DNA of 64,000 bases, taken from NCBI RefSeq assembly GCF_000829035.1, contig NZ_AP012541.1:2931876-2995875 (forward strand). Reading direction: 5' to 3'. The notes beneath the pieces are model-generated. The model made no database searches and was not told the origin of the DNA. It worked only from the letters and a program-made list of their open reading frames with translations. Below, in pieces: positions 10,091 through 18,858 of the stretch. The translations under genes were made by a program, and so were the position numbers. How positions within the stretch are numbered: the first letter of the stretch is position 1; the number at the start of each line of letters is the position of its first letter. This stretch comes from Lacticaseibacillus paracasei subsp. paracasei. Lineage in GTDB: Bacteria; Bacillota; Bacilli; Lactobacillales; Lactobacillaceae.

Positions 10091-10228
10091 TTCTGAGTAG
10101 ACCTTAGAAATTGTTTGGCCCCTGCTGCTATTCTTTTAGCAGCCGTGCCTTTTCGACTGGACTCTGCAGTTAGATCGTGACGTACTCAGAAGAAAGGGGG
10201 GAGCCGCTGACTTTAGCGGCGAACACTT
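10091..10228 (+). ncRNA. Structured 5' leader of unknown class with hairpin-bridged ribosome site
   Basis: A perfect 9-bp closing helix pairs TTCTGAGTA (10091-10099) with TACTCAGAA (10183-10191). Inside it a hairpin forms from TGCTGCT and AGCAGC around 10122-10143. Directly after the closing helix comes a very strong purine tract (AAAGGGGGGA, to 10202), then a 6-bp hairpin GCCGCT/AGCGGC with a GACTTT loop (10203-10220), and the ATG at 10229. Linear spacing from Shine-Dalgarno to start is 26 nt, but only 8 nt if the hairpin is stacked out. I do not recognise the class; a cis-regulatory RNA or riboswitch is possible. Confidence 0.5.
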
Positions 10229-10309
10229 ATGAAAGTTATGATCGTACTTGAAAACATCGTCATGGACGGTGTTAAACGCGCATCAACTGTTTTAGGAAAT
10301 GATCTCGTT

Positions 10310-11360
10310 CCTAGATTGCATAATTAAAGTTACCACCCAGAAAATGTGAAAAAAGACCTGTCCGTTCTTGCTAAAATGGTGTTTGCATAACATACCATCT
10401 AGAGAGAAGGACAGGTCCCATGGCCATTATAACCTTAATTGAACGATCTCAGATAGAACTGATGCAACACCACACGATTCAATACATCGCCGCGACCTTA
10501 GGCCGCTCTCGTATTTCTATTAGGCATGAGCTTCACCGTTGCCCTGAAGGTGATTACTGCGCCATTATAGCTCAGGATCATGCCGATACTTGTCGGCATC
10601 GTTGTGGTCGGCACTCGATTTTAACGCCTAAGTTGAAGCGGATGGTAACTGAGAAGCTAAACCTAGGTTGGTCCCCTGAAATGGTCGGTTATGCCGTTCA
10701 CTGTGCGCCACACACGATTTACCACTGGATTTATCAAAGACAAGTCGATTTTCAGCCAAGCCAACTCTTTGATCACGGTAAACGTCATAAAAGAAGACAA
10801 GACCTTCGGTCGCGCTATAACCAAGCAGTAGGCACCTCAATTGAGATTCGCAGTGAGTCAGCTAATCGGCGAACCGAAAAAGGACATTTAGAGATGGATA
10901 CAGTTCGCGGTGGTCGCGGGTCAAAGGCTGCTGTTTTGACCATTGTCGATCGGGTGACACGTTTAATGGCGACAACTAAGCTTGAAAACTTATCACAAAA
11001 TGCTGTTCTCAAGGGATTTGCAAGACTGATGGTGGACTTTCCGGGTCCGGTTCGATCAGTGACGGTTGATCACGGTAAAGAGTTTTCCTGCGATCAGGCG
11101 CTTACAAAGCGCTATCGGATACCGGTTTACTTTTGCCACGCCTATCACCCGAATGAACGGGGCACAAATGAACGGTTCAATCGAGAACTTCGCTACTATT
11201 TCCCGAAGGGAACACAGTTTGATCAGGTTTCAGAGACCGATATTCAACAAGCCACAGCGCTTATCAATAACAAACCTAGAAAATGTCTCCGTTGGCAAAC
11301 CCCAGTTCAAGCAGTGAGCAAGCCTCTTTCTAGGTGGTAACTTTATTATTGCAATCTAGG
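10310..11360 (+). mobile_element. IS30-family insertion sequence, copy 1 (1051 bp)
   Basis: The ends read CCTAGATTGCA...TGCAATCTAGG, followed inward by near-identical AAAGTTACCACC sequences. The element is flanked by the 4-bp direct repeat CGTT (10306-10309 and 11361-11364). An identical-length copy with an identical transposase lies inverted at 21243-22293. Confidence 0.95.
10420..11340 (+). CDS. IS30-family transposase (copy 1)
   Basis: 306-aa DDE transposase. N-terminal helix-turn-helix region (HTIQYIAATLGRSRISIRHE) binds the terminal repeats; the catalytic core shows the first Asp in EMDTVRGGRG, the second in VTVDHGKEF and the Glu in ERGTNERFNREL, in IS30 spacing. It is preceded by AGAGAGAAGGACAGG and starts with ATG 10420. 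The frame is complete, so the element should be mobile. The protein is identical in sequence to the one encoded at 21263-22183. Confidence 0.95.
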   Translation: MAIITLIERSQIELMQHHTIQYIAATLGRSRISIRHELHRCPEGDYCAIIAQDHADTCRHRCGRHSILTPKLKRMVTEKLNLGWSPEMVGYAVHCAPHTIYHWIYQRQVDFQPSQLFDHGKRHKRRQDLRSRYNQAVGTSIEIRSESANRRTEKGHLEMDTVRGGRGSKAAVLTIVDRVTRLMATTKLENLSQNAVLKGFARLMVDFPGPVRSVTVDHGKEFSCDQALTKRYRIPVYFCHAYHPNERGTNERFNRELRYYFPKGTQFDQVSETDIQQATALINNKPRKCLRWQTPVQAVSKPLSRW

Positions 11361-12395
11361 CGTTAAACACTATGATGTCAGTTTCTATAGTTTAGCAGAT
11401 GCCCCTGCATATTTTGAATTGGACGCCCCGCTACTTATTGCCCCGCGTCCGACAGATCCCAAGTTGCTTAACTTCTTTGGAAGCGACCCATATACACATT
11501 ATCGTGATCAAATCAATGACTTGATTATGACGATTCGTGACCAGCATTTTCAGGCTGTGATTTTGCCTGCTGGTTTGACGACCAGCTTCGCACCGCTCAT
11601 CAAGCAGGCATTACCAGATGTCAATCTGATTGGCTGGATGCACAATAACTACGCAACGTACATGGAAGATTACTACGTTCAAATGCAAGCTGAGTTTGAA
11701 GGCGGCTTGCAAGCTGTTGATACCTTGGTCACCCTCACTGAAAGTGACCTAAATTCTTACAAGCGTTTCAATCCGAACACGGTTAAAATTTACAATCCCC
11801 TCACCCTTAACCCCACTGGTGAGGCAAATCTCGACGCGCACCGGATCGCCTTCACTGGGCGCATTGCGATTGCCCACAAAGGTATCGACTTCTTACTCGA
11901 AGCCGCCGCATCTTTACCAGATGACTGGCAAATTGCGATTGCCGGCTCAGGCACTGATGAAGATATGAAAAATTTCTACGATTTGATTGACTATTTCCAT
12001 GTGGCCGACAAGTTAATCTACCAAGGCCCACTGAAAGACCAAGCCTTACGCGATCATTATCGTAATGCTTCAATCTTCGTATCGACCTCTCGTTGGGAAG
12101 GTATGCCGTTAGTTATCGGTGAAGCCATGGCTTCTGGCTTACCTATCGTAGCAATGGAAAATACTGGCTCACGCGAATATCTTGGCAACAATGACTACGG
12201 TTTACTCACAAAGGCACAAGACGTCCCTGATTTCGTTGATAATCTCCAAAAGATGATGTCACAGCCAGCATTACGGCATCATTATGCCCATCAAAGTCTC
12301 GAACGTGCCAGTCACTTTAGCCCCGAAACCATTGTGAGTCAATGGATGCCGATTATCGAACATCAACCAACCCGTGTTTCAGTTACTGGTTAAAC

Positions 12396-12434
12396 AAGCC
12401 CCGATGCAAGCGCCTGTTGCATCGGGGCTTTTTT
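12396..12434 (+). terminator. Terminator after the glycosyltransferase
   Basis: AAGCCCCGATGCAA / TTGCATCGGGGCTT perfect stem, 7-nt loop, then TTTT. Confidence 0.9.
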
Positions 12435-12560
12435 GTGAGCGCGTTATGATGATACACGTACAATCCCGATTAAAAATCGGCCCATAACGACTGTAGTTTG
12501 GTCATGACAGCCAAGATTCGGTACAATGAGCTTATCTTAAGTATGGAGGCTCTAACCAAT

Positions 12561-13208
12561 ATGGAATCAATGAAGCAAAGAATGCTTGGTGGCAAACTGT
12601 ATAAAGCAAACGATCCAGAAATCAGCGTTGAGAGTCAGCGAGGCAGTGATCTCGTCTGGCAGTTTAATCATTTAGCCCCTGATAAAAAAGCAGAACGAGC
12701 TGCGGTTTTAAAACAATTATTTCATGCATTTGGAGACAATAACTACATTGAGCCTCCTTTCTACGTTGACTACGGTGCTCACACGTCAATCGGTGATCAT
12801 TTTTATGCCAACACAGATTGTGTTTTCTTGGATACCGCGCCAATTACCATTGGCAACCGGGTTTATTTAGCGCCTAAAGTGAGTTTATTTACAGCCGGCC
12901 ACCCAATTGATGCCGCTATCCGCGGTGAAGATTTAGAATATGGTAAGCCTATCAAAATTGGCGATGATGTCTGGATTGGCGGCGGCGTCATTATTAATCC
13001 AGGTGTGACCATCGGCAGCGATGTTGTTATCGGTTCTGGATCGGTGGTCACAAAAGACGTTCCTGATCATGTCATCGTTGCTGGCAATCCTGCTCGCATG
13101 ATTCGGCGGATTACTGATAAAGATCATGCCCAGTGGCAACAACAAAAAGATGAGTTCTTAACCTGGCAGCAACAGGCTGATGAAAGCCAACAATCAAAGC
13201 AGTCTTAA
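12561..13208 (+). CDS. Maltose/galactoside O-acetyltransferase (hexapeptide-repeat family)
   Basis: 215-aa acetyltransferase that transfers acetate from acetyl-CoA to a hydroxyl of a sugar (Maa/LacA/NodL type). An N-terminal Mac domain is recognisable (MLGGKLYKANDPEI), followed by left-handed beta-helix repeats with the catalytic histidine in SLFTAGHPIDAAIR and the closing VAGNPARMIRRI. Start ATG 12561 is preceded by GGAGG at 12545. It is 22 bp upstream of a HAD phosphatase and probably co-transcribed with it. Substrate specificity cannot be read from sequence; detoxification of non-metabolised sugars is the usual proposal. Confidence 0.93.
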   Translation: MESMKQRMLGGKLYKANDPEISVESQRGSDLVWQFNHLAPDKKAERAAVLKQLFHAFGDNNYIEPPFYVDYGAHTSIGDHFYANTDCVFLDTAPITIGNRVYLAPKVSLFTAGHPIDAAIRGEDLEYGKPIKIGDDVWIGGGVIINPGVTIGSDVVIGSGSVVTKDVPDHVIVAGNPARMIRRITDKDHAQWQQQKDEFLTWQQQADESQQSKQS

Positions 13209-13230
13209 CTGACCATTAACGGAGAGAACA

Positions 13231-14025
13231 ATGTTCAAATTAATAGCAACAGACATGGACGGCACCTTTTTGAGAGACGACATGACCTATGATCGCGATT
13301 TTTTTGCGACGTTACATGAAAAAATGCAAGCGCAAGGCATTCAGTGGGTGGTGGCCAGTGGTAATCAATACTTTCAGCTGACTTCCTTTTTTGAAGCTTT
13401 CCCTGATACGATTTATGTTGCTGAAAACGGCGCCTACATTCGCGATGCTAACAAAGTGTATGCTTTAAGTTCTTTTGAAAACGGTGCCATTCAACCAATT
13501 CTGACTAAACTAACTAGCATACCTGATCTCAAAATTCTTGTCTGTGGTCAATCAAGCGCCTATGCCCTGAAAACTACTGATGCTGCCCATATCGCAACGG
13601 CACGACAATACTACAAGCAATTACGTCTAGTTGATACTTTCGACAATCTCGATGATCGCATTTTAAAATTTGCCATTAGTTGTCCTCCAGAAAAAACCGC
13701 GGCTATTGTTGCCGAAATGCGCCAACTGTTGGTTGGCTTGGGAGAACCGACAAGCAGCGGCCACGGCGACATTGATATCATTCAGCCCGGGATGAACAAA
13801 GCTGCCGGATTGGCAACACTTGGTCGGCATTTAAACATTCAACTTGCTGATATGTGCGCTTTTGGCGATGGCGGCAACGATTTAGAAATGCTACGGGAAG
13901 TTGGTCTTGGTGTGGCGATGGCAAATGCAACGCCAGCAGTACTGGCAGTCGCCGACACAACCACTAAGAGCAATCAGGAACAAGGTGTCTTGCAGTTTAT
14001 GCATCATCTGTTATCTGAACCCTGA
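13231..14025 (+). CDS. Cof-type HAD-superfamily phosphatase
   Basis: 264-aa HAD-IIB hydrolase, presumably dephosphorylating sugar phosphates or a similar small metabolite. Motif I is ATDMDGTFLRDD, motif II the Ser/Thr in VVASGNQ, motif III around the Lys in GMNKAAGLATLG, and motif IV FGDGGNDLEML; the cap domain is of the C2 type. Length is typical (260-275 aa). An AGAGAA ribosome site precedes ATG 13231. It forms an operon with the acetyltransferase upstream and ends at a strong terminator. Confidence 0.93.
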   Translation: MFKLIATDMDGTFLRDDMTYDRDFFATLHEKMQAQGIQWVVASGNQYFQLTSFFEAFPDTIYVAENGAYIRDANKVYALSSFENGAIQPILTKLTSIPDLKILVCGQSSAYALKTTDAAHIATARQYYKQLRLVDTFDNLDDRILKFAISCPPEKTAAIVAEMRQLLVGLGEPTSSGHGDIDIIQPGMNKAAGLATLGRHLNIQLADMCAFGDGGNDLEMLREVGLGVAMANATPAVLAVADTTTKSNQEQGVLQFMHHLLSEP

Positions 14026-14047
14026 AGCCTTGTTGGAAGAAGCCACT

Positions 14048-14100
14048 AAAAAGGAGGCCGCATGCATCTCGATTTTGCGATGCATGCGGCCTCCTTTTTT
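14048..14100. terminator. Very long perfect bidirectional terminator
   Basis: A stem of about 20 bp (A5 GGAGGCCGCATGC... paired with its perfect complement) with a 12-nt loop and A/T runs on both sides serves the convergent HAD phosphatase and aspA genes. Confidence 0.92.
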
Positions 14101-14101
14101 G

Positions 14102-14117
14102 TGTTCCACGTGAAACT
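14102..14117. promoter_or_regulatory. Best parS-like site in the window
   Basis: TGTTCCACGTGAAACT matches parS TGTTNCACGTGAAACA at every position but the last. It lies between convergent genes next to a terminator, 50 kb left of oriC. Confidence 0.6.
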
Positions 14118-14133
14118 CACTCGAATACGCGGA

Positions 14134-14149
14134 CGTTTCATGTGGAACT
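14134..14149. promoter_or_regulatory. Degenerate parS-like site
   Basis: CGTTTCATGTGGAACT (reverse complement AGTTCCACATGAAACG), three to four mismatches to parS; 16 bp from the strong site and oppositely oriented. Confidence 0.3.
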
Positions 14150-14164
14150 AGGCTTAACAAATCC

Positions 14165-15559
14165 CTACTTTTCAGCAATTGATAAGTCTGGCACTGTTTC
14201 CTGATTCGTCATGACCATTGGCGAAAACAATCGCGCGATCATCGCAGCCGACAGCTTATGTTCCGAGCGCAACAAGTCAGGAATAGCAACGTGCTGCTTC
14301 ATGCTGTGCTGAATCAATCTAGCCGTCGCCTCATAACCAAGATACGGGCTTAAAACTGTGGCACTGATAGCCGAATGGTGAACCGCGGTTTCACACTGCT
14401 CACGATTAACCGTCAGCCCAGCCACACAGTTTGACGTTAAGGTTGCAATGCCGCGAGCCAAGTACCGCTCCCCTTGCAACAAATCACAGAAAATAATCGG
14501 CTCAAAAGCATTCAGTTCAAGCTGTCCGGCTTCGGCTGCCATACTGATCGTGACATCTTGGCCAATCACCTGAAAGGCAATTTGATTAACGACTTCTGGA
14601 ATGATAGGATTGACTTTTCCTGGCATAATCGATGAACCAGCCTGTTTTGCTGGTAAATGTAACTCATTAAGTCCCGCCTGTGGACCACTGCTTAACAAGC
14701 GAAGATCATTGGCTACTTTTGACAAATCAGTGGCAAGTCCCTTCATAGCACCAGAGAAGGCCACCAAAACGTCGCAGTTCTGCGTTGCATCAATAAAATC
14801 CTCAGCTGGCTTCAATTGCAGATCAATCAATTGATTAACCTGACGAATAATATGACTACGGTAATAAGGCGACGCATTCAACCCAGTTCCAATCGCCGTA
14901 CCGCCTAAGTTAACCGCCTGTAAATCGGCCGCAGCCCGTGTCAATCGGGCTAAGTCTCGACGGAACAAGCTGGCATACGCGTGAAAACTGTGTCCATATG
15001 TTGTAGGAACAGCGTCTTGCAGTTGCGTGCGGCCCACTTTAACAACATCCGCAAACTCATGTGCTTTAGCGTCCAAGGTTTTTATCAAAAACGTTAATGC
15101 TTGTTTCAGCGGTGGCAATGCCTGTAATGCTGCCATCTTTCCGGCTGTTGGATAAGTATCATTGGTCGACTGGCTCTGATTAACATCATCATTTGGATGA
15201 ACGCGAATCGTTTTGAGCTCAGCGCTGGCCAAGTTGGCGACGACTTCATTGACGTTCATATTCACGGAAGTCCCAGCGCTACCTTGAATCGCAGGCGCGA
15301 CCAACGCATCTTGATGTTCCCCCATCAGCAAGCTGTTGCACGCAGCAACAATCGCCCGCGACTTTCGAACATCTAACGTACCTGCAGCTGCATTCACTTG
15401 TGCAGCTGCTTTTTTTATGATGATCAGACTTTTGAAAAGTAGCGGATCAGTCCGCTCTGTACTGATCGGGAAATTCGTTAGCGCACGGGTCGTGTGAATT
15501 CCATATAAGACATCCTCATCAATTGCCAACTTACCAATACAATCTTCCTCGATACGCAT
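14165..15559 (-). CDS. aspA: Aspartate ammonia-lyase
   Basis: 464-aa member of the aspartase/fumarase superfamily; it deaminates L-aspartate to fumarate and ammonia. The superfamily signature is present as GSSIMPGKVNPIIPEV, together with NVNEVVAN, NDDVNQSQSTNDTYPT and the TAGQLELN-like segment EAGQLELNAFEPII. Overall it looks more like aspartase than class II fumarase (DCIGKLAIDEDVLYGIHTTRAL at the N-terminus). ATG 15559 follows AAGGAAG; a longer frame upstream has no ribosome site. It is monocistronic. Aspartase would supply fumarate/malate-pool intermediates near the malate genes, but no direct link is shown. Confidence 0.9.
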   Translation of the reverse strand: MRIEEDCIGKLAIDEDVLYGIHTTRALTNFPISTERTDPLLFKSLIIIKKAAAQVNAAAGTLDVRKSRAIVAACNSLLMGEHQDALVAPAIQGSAGTSVNMNVNEVVANLASAELKTIRVHPNDDVNQSQSTNDTYPTAGKMAALQALPPLKQALTFLIKTLDAKAHEFADVVKVGRTQLQDAVPTTYGHSFHAYASLFRRDLARLTRAAADLQAVNLGGTAIGTGLNASPYYRSHIIRQVNQLIDLQLKPAEDFIDATQNCDVLVAFSGAMKGLATDLSKVANDLRLLSSGPQAGLNELHLPAKQAGSSIMPGKVNPIIPEVVNQIAFQVIGQDVTISMAAEAGQLELNAFEPIIFCDLLQGERYLARGIATLTSNCVAGLTVNREQCETAVHHSAISATVLSPYLGYEATARLIQHSMKQHVAIPDLLRSEHKLSAAMIARLFSPMVMTNQETVPDLSIAEK

Positions 15560-15713
15560 TGTGAACTTCCTTTCGTATACCAATATTTACTTTATCAGTA
15601 TAATCGGGTAAAAACATGCGTCAACGTTTGTTGTTAGGTAGTCTGACAACACCTATAAAAAGTATACCAATTTAAAAAATCACTGTGATGAAGCTTAAAT
15701 GCGTTAAACGTAT

Positions 15714-16298
15714 TCATTTAACAGGTAACCGTCCGCCGTCACGCCATTGCCCGATCATTTGCTTTGCCTGACAAGCGTTAGCAAACTTTGTCAGCCGTTG
15801 ACGAAATAATTTAGGTTGGTGACTTTTGATTTGAATCGTGTCACAACGGACTCGTTGATACAAAGGCGGACACGACTGAAAATACTGCCACGCACCCGGA
15901 CGACGTTTAAGTGCTCGAATAATTCTGGGATCAAACTTGAAATGACGCGGGTTCATATCAGGCAAAACAGCATACCCAGCTGCCGTCATCTTCCCTAAGT
16001 GAATCATGCGGCGACATCGTTCTTTATTCAATTCCGACCACGCGCTCCCCACTTTTCTTGGTACAAAGCGCTGCGATGCTGGTTGATCAGGTGCCAACTT
16101 TTTGTAGGTACTGTCGATCCAGCCAAAACACATGGCTTCTTCCACGGCGTCAACATACCAAAACGTGTCATCCTGTTTCGGTACACCACGCTTAACGTCT
16201 ACCCAACATTCCGAGGCGTCTTGATAGTGAGCTGTTAACCAACTACGAAATTGGTGGCGATTTGCTACCGTTAGATGATTGACGATTTTTCTAGTCAA
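15714..16298 (-). CDS. YdeI/OmpD-associated (OmdA) family protein
   Basis: 194-aa protein of the YdeI/OmdA group, reported in some bacteria to affect antimicrobial-peptide resistance; the biochemical role is not known. The family core reads FWYVDAVEEAMCFGWIDSTYKKL followed by RFVPRKVGSAWSELNKER, which is diagnostic. I chose the TTG at 16298 because AGGAGG lies 8 nt upstream; the ATG-like frame extension upstream has no ribosome site. It stands alone between aspA and yjdF, with a terminator-like hairpin in front of it. Confidence 0.8.
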   Translation of the reverse strand: MTRKIVNHLTVANRHQFRSWLTAHYQDASECWVDVKRGVPKQDDTFWYVDAVEEAMCFGWIDSTYKKLAPDQPASQRFVPRKVGSAWSELNKERCRRMIHLGKMTAAGYAVLPDMNPRHFKFDPRIIRALKRRPGAWQYFQSCPPLYQRVRCDTIQIKSHQPKLFRQRLTKFANACQAKQMIGQWRDGGRLPVK

Positions 16299-16343
16299 TA
16301 AATCCGCCTCCTCACATAACAACTTTCAATGGTCATTTTACAA

Positions 16344-16380
16344 AAAAATCTACGCGACGTATTTATCCGCGTAGATTTTT
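16344..16380. terminator. Bidirectional-looking terminator hairpin
   Basis: AAAAATCTACGCG / CGCGTAGATTTTT with an 11-nt loop, positioned downstream of yjdF on the minus strand. Confidence 0.8.
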
Positions 16381-16409
16381 CACCTAATTTATTGATGCTG
16401 AATTGCCCA

Positions 16410-16829
16410 TCAATGTCCCTGATGTTTTTCTAAACGTTTCGCCTGCTTCTTCAAGCGAACCTCACAAGCGTGCTGGTCTTTCAGTTGCTTGCGTCGTTGC
16501 TTTTTCACCTGCAAATTTCGCTTGTGTGCTAGCTTCAAAAAAGTTGTTGCTTGGGTCCTTTTAGCGTTACGGACTTCTTTTCGAGCCTGACGACTACGCC
16601 TTTTTGGACTTGTTGTCATCTGTAACTTGGGGAGAATAACATCCTGTGCGGCTACCCAATGTAAGTCTTCCCATCGTTGTTGAATTAAATGTAACAACTC
16701 ACTTGCTGTCGGGGCTTGTGTCCCAAATGTGACTTTAGCAACACGATACGTGTCTCCCATTGTTTGTTCGAACAATCCGCGATAAAAAGGTCGTTCAAAA
16801 TAAACTGTTAGCTTGCCTTGAATTGTCAA
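16410..16829 (-). CDS. yjdF: YjdF family protein (DUF2992)
   Basis: 139-aa protein with a short N-terminal beta domain (KLTVYFERPFYRGLFEQ, RVAKVTFGTQAPT) and a long, highly basic helical tail (KRRSRQARKEVRNAKR, KKQRRKQLKDQ). This is the architecture of YjdF/DUF2992 proteins, whose role is unknown but whose mRNAs often carry a riboswitch that senses azaaromatic compounds. The TTG at 16829 is preceded by AAAGGAGGTG at ideal spacing and gives the family's usual length (about 140 aa); the longer ATG frame lacks such a site. Confidence 0.85.
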   Translation of the reverse strand: MTIQGKLTVYFERPFYRGLFEQTMGDTYRVAKVTFGTQAPTASELLHLIQQRWEDLHWVAAQDVILPKLQMTTSPKRRSRQARKEVRNAKRTQATTFLKLAHKRNLQVKKQRRKQLKDQHACEVRLKKQAKRLEKHQGH

Positions 16830-16849
16830 ACTAACACCTCCTTTAAGAT

Positions 16850-16945
16850 TTTCACGCAATCTGGACATCCAAGGAGGAAGGATACTGACAGCCTAAGCCG
16901 CGTCTGGACTACCAACCAGACTGTGTTTTTGATAGCGCAATGTTA
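16850..16945 (-). ncRNA. Probable yjdF riboswitch
   Basis: The leader upstream of yjdF has a strong hairpin GTCTGG-TTGGTAGT-CCAGAC (16902-16921), then GGCTTAGGCTGTCAG and ATCC...GGAT pairing before the ribosome site. Position directly upstream of a yjdF gene, size and compact structure fit the yjdF riboswitch class known from Firmicutes. I could not compare it to the covariance model. Confidence 0.55.
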
Positions 16946-16974
16946 TTGTCTGACTTTGATAAAGGTCCTGTCAA
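16945..16974 (-). promoter_or_regulatory. Promoter of the yjdF transcript
   Basis: TTGACA (16974-16969) and GACAAT (16950-16945) spaced 18 bp on the minus strand, just upstream of the structured leader. Confidence 0.5.
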
Positions 16975-17426
16975 GCCAAGCTAGTGTATGACAATATCAA
17001 TGTCTCTTACCAAGTGCATATAAGTCCGTTTAGCCTCACTACTACATAGGTACTTAGTCAGCTGTGGACTGCCTTGTCAGCCATCGATAAGTCACTACTT
17101 CCGTAAAAATAAGCAGTAGTATCCCAATAACCAGAATGAATCCTTTCATAGATATCAATTCATGTCCAGCATGTAGCTCGTCATGGTGACAAGGCCGCCC
17201 AACAAAAGCAAATGCACGGGAAATAATCTCCGATATTTTTTTGAAAGCTTCATTTTTATGCAACAACTCGTCAGCTTTTAAAATTTTTGCTGTCACCCTA
17301 TAGGACCGACATGCCAAGATTTCGAGTCATTTCTTCACCTCCTGCAGCATCTAGTGTAACGGACGACACGCATGATAACGTCAGAAAAAAATAAACGTTC
17401 TGCTTTCTATGATTAACGTCAATATT
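16975..17426. other. Intergenic stretch with no convincing gene
   Basis: An 87-codon minus-strand frame (17054-17317) ends in a hydrophobic 25-residue segment (KGFILVIGILLLIFTEVV). It could be a small membrane peptide starting at an internal ATG near 17148, but there is no ribosome-binding site and the N-terminal half looks random. Otherwise I see no repeat or RNA. Confidence 0.3.
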
Positions 17427-17476
17427 CAAAAAACCTCCCCACTAAGTTGACCCTTGCCAACCTTGTCAGGAGGTTT
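17427..17476 (-). terminator. Terminator of maeE
   Basis: On the minus strand AAACCTCC pairs with GGAGGTTT across a 30-nt insert and is followed by TTTTTT. Confidence 0.65.
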
Positions 17477-17487
17477 CAATATTGCTT

Positions 17488-18666
17488 TTAAGCTTCTGCT
17501 GTTGCTTCTGCCGCGTGCCGGACACTTTCCGCCACGACTTCCGCAACATCCCCGTCAAAAGCATTAGGAATGATGTTGGTGGTCGATAGCTCTGCATCCG
17601 GAATCAAACTTGCGATGCCCTTCGCCGCAGCGATTTGCATGTCAATGGTGATCTTGCGTACGCGTGCATCCAAAGCGCCACGGAAAATGCCTGGGAAAGC
17701 AAGCACATTATTGATCTGATTAGCAAAGTCGCTCCGCCCAGTACCGACAATATAAGCACCTGCTGCCAATGCCTCATCTGGGAAAATTTCCGGCTCTGGA
17801 TTAGCCATCGCAAAGATAATCGGCTTGTCGGCCATTGTTTTGATCCATTCTGGCTTCAAAACATGTGGCGCGGATACCCCTACGAAAACATCTGCACCTT
17901 GCAGCGCATCTTCCAAGGTGCCAGTCCGATTTTCATGATTCGTGATTTTCGCAATGGCGGCATGGTGTGGCGGTAGTTGATCGGCATTCTTTTCAGCTAA
18001 GATACCAACCTTGTCGACCACCATGATATGCTTAACGCCAGCGGCCAAGAAGCGCCGGGCAACAGATAGTCCAGCAGAACCGCCACCGTTGACAACGACC
18101 CTGATATCGCCAATATCCTTTCCAGCGACTTTCAGTGCATTGTATAGCGCGGCAAGAACCACAATGGCAGTTCCGTGCTGATCGTCATGGAATAGCGGAA
18201 TATCTAGCTCCTCGATCAATCGTGCCTCAATTTCAAAGCAACGCGGCGCACTGATGTCCTCAAGATTAATCCCGCCAAACGTTGGGGCCACTGCCTTAAC
18301 TGCTGCAATAATCTCTTCAGTATCTTGCGTATCAAGCACAATCGGAATTGAATCAACTTTTGCAAACCGCTTGAACAGCGCGGCCTTGCCTTCCATGACT
18401 GGCATAGCAGCTTCAGCACCGATGTTTCCCAAACCTAATACTGCTGAACCGTCGCTAATAACTGCCACTGTGTTTTTCTTGGTCGTCAAGTCATAAACCA
18501 AAGACTTGTCTTTTGCAATTGCCGAGGAAACCGCACCAACTCCCGGTGTATAAGCAATACTGAGATCATCCCGCGTCTCAATCGGGACCTTTGAGACAAC
18601 ACTGAGTTTGCCGCCAAATTCTTTTGCCTGATCCAGTGCCAGTTGATTAAAATCTTTCTTTGCCAT
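17488..18666 (-). CDS. maeE: NAD-dependent malic enzyme
   Basis: 392-aa malic enzyme of the short bacterial (MaeA/YtsJ-like) type: oxidative decarboxylation of L-malate to pyruvate and CO2 with NAD(P) reduction. The malic N-terminal domain shows AYTPGVGAVSSAI and VISDGSAVLGLGNIGAEAAMPVMEGK; metal ligands are in EDISAPRCFEIE and LFHDDQHGTA; the nucleotide-binding domain has NGGGSAGLSVARRFLAAG. ATG 18666 has the ribosome site AGGGGGAAAAG. It lies downstream of the malate permease gene, with a 120-bp palindrome between them, as in the L. casei mae cluster that lets the cell grow on malate. Confidence 0.95.
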   Translation of the reverse strand: MAKKDFNQLALDQAKEFGGKLSVVSKVPIETRDDLSIAYTPGVGAVSSAIAKDKSLVYDLTTKKNTVAVISDGSAVLGLGNIGAEAAMPVMEGKAALFKRFAKVDSIPIVLDTQDTEEIIAAVKAVAPTFGGINLEDISAPRCFEIEARLIEELDIPLFHDDQHGTAIVVLAALYNALKVAGKDIGDIRVVVNGGGSAGLSVARRFLAAGVKHIMVVDKVGILAEKNADQLPPHHAAIAKITNHENRTGTLEDALQGADVFVGVSAPHVLKPEWIKTMADKPIIFAMANPEPEIFPDEALAAGAYIVGTGRSDFANQINNVLAFPGIFRGALDARVRKITIDMQIAAAKGIASLIPDAELSTTNIIPNAFDGDVAEVVAESVRHAAEATAEA

Positions 18667-18735
18667 GATTCTTTTCCCCCTTGTTTAAAATGCGCTCCCA
18701 AGTCCTGAAACTGGACTGGTCCACGCTCCGCCTAA

Positions 18736-18852
18736 ACGCGATCGCTGGCCCTGAAACCTGCGTGTAGGGACCTTGGTCGCAATGGTCAAAGCCCGGCCAT
18801 CACGCCCTAGGCCACTTACTCTCCGGTTTCTAACCGGGCCGACTCACGCTCT
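18736..18852 (+). repeat. Dispersed about 120-bp palindrome, copy A
   Basis: The left arm contains GAAACCTGCGTGTAGGGACC, the right arm GGCCACTTACTCTCCGGTTT. The centre carries TGGTCGCAATGGTC and GGCCATCACGCCC as imperfectly pairing halves. It fills most of the gap between maeP and maeE. Confidence 0.75.
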
Positions 18853-18858
18853 ATCTAA

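Larger units (their letters stand above)
10229..12393 (+). pseudogene. GT4-family glycosyltransferase gene split by an IS30 element
   Basis: The first 27 codons (MKVMIVLENIVMDGVKRAST...) lie at 10229-10309 and the remainder at 11365-12393. Removing the IS and one copy of the 4-bp target duplication CGTT rebuilds a continuous frame (...GNDLVKHYDVSFYSLADAP...), about 370 aa, normal for GT4 retaining glycosyltransferases. Family features in the large part: AFTGRIAIAHKGIDFLLEA, and the donor-binding segment WEGMPLVIGEAMASGLPIV with its EX7E-like motif. It probably acted in cell-wall glycan or glycolipid synthesis, but the acceptor is unknown. A downstream restart could produce an N-terminally shortened, probably inactive protein. 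Confidence 0.93.

Noticed and set aside
17054..17317. Possible gene for an 87-aa protein on the minus strand
   Set aside because: No ribosome-binding site and a random-looking N-terminal half; only the last 30 residues look like a membrane peptide.
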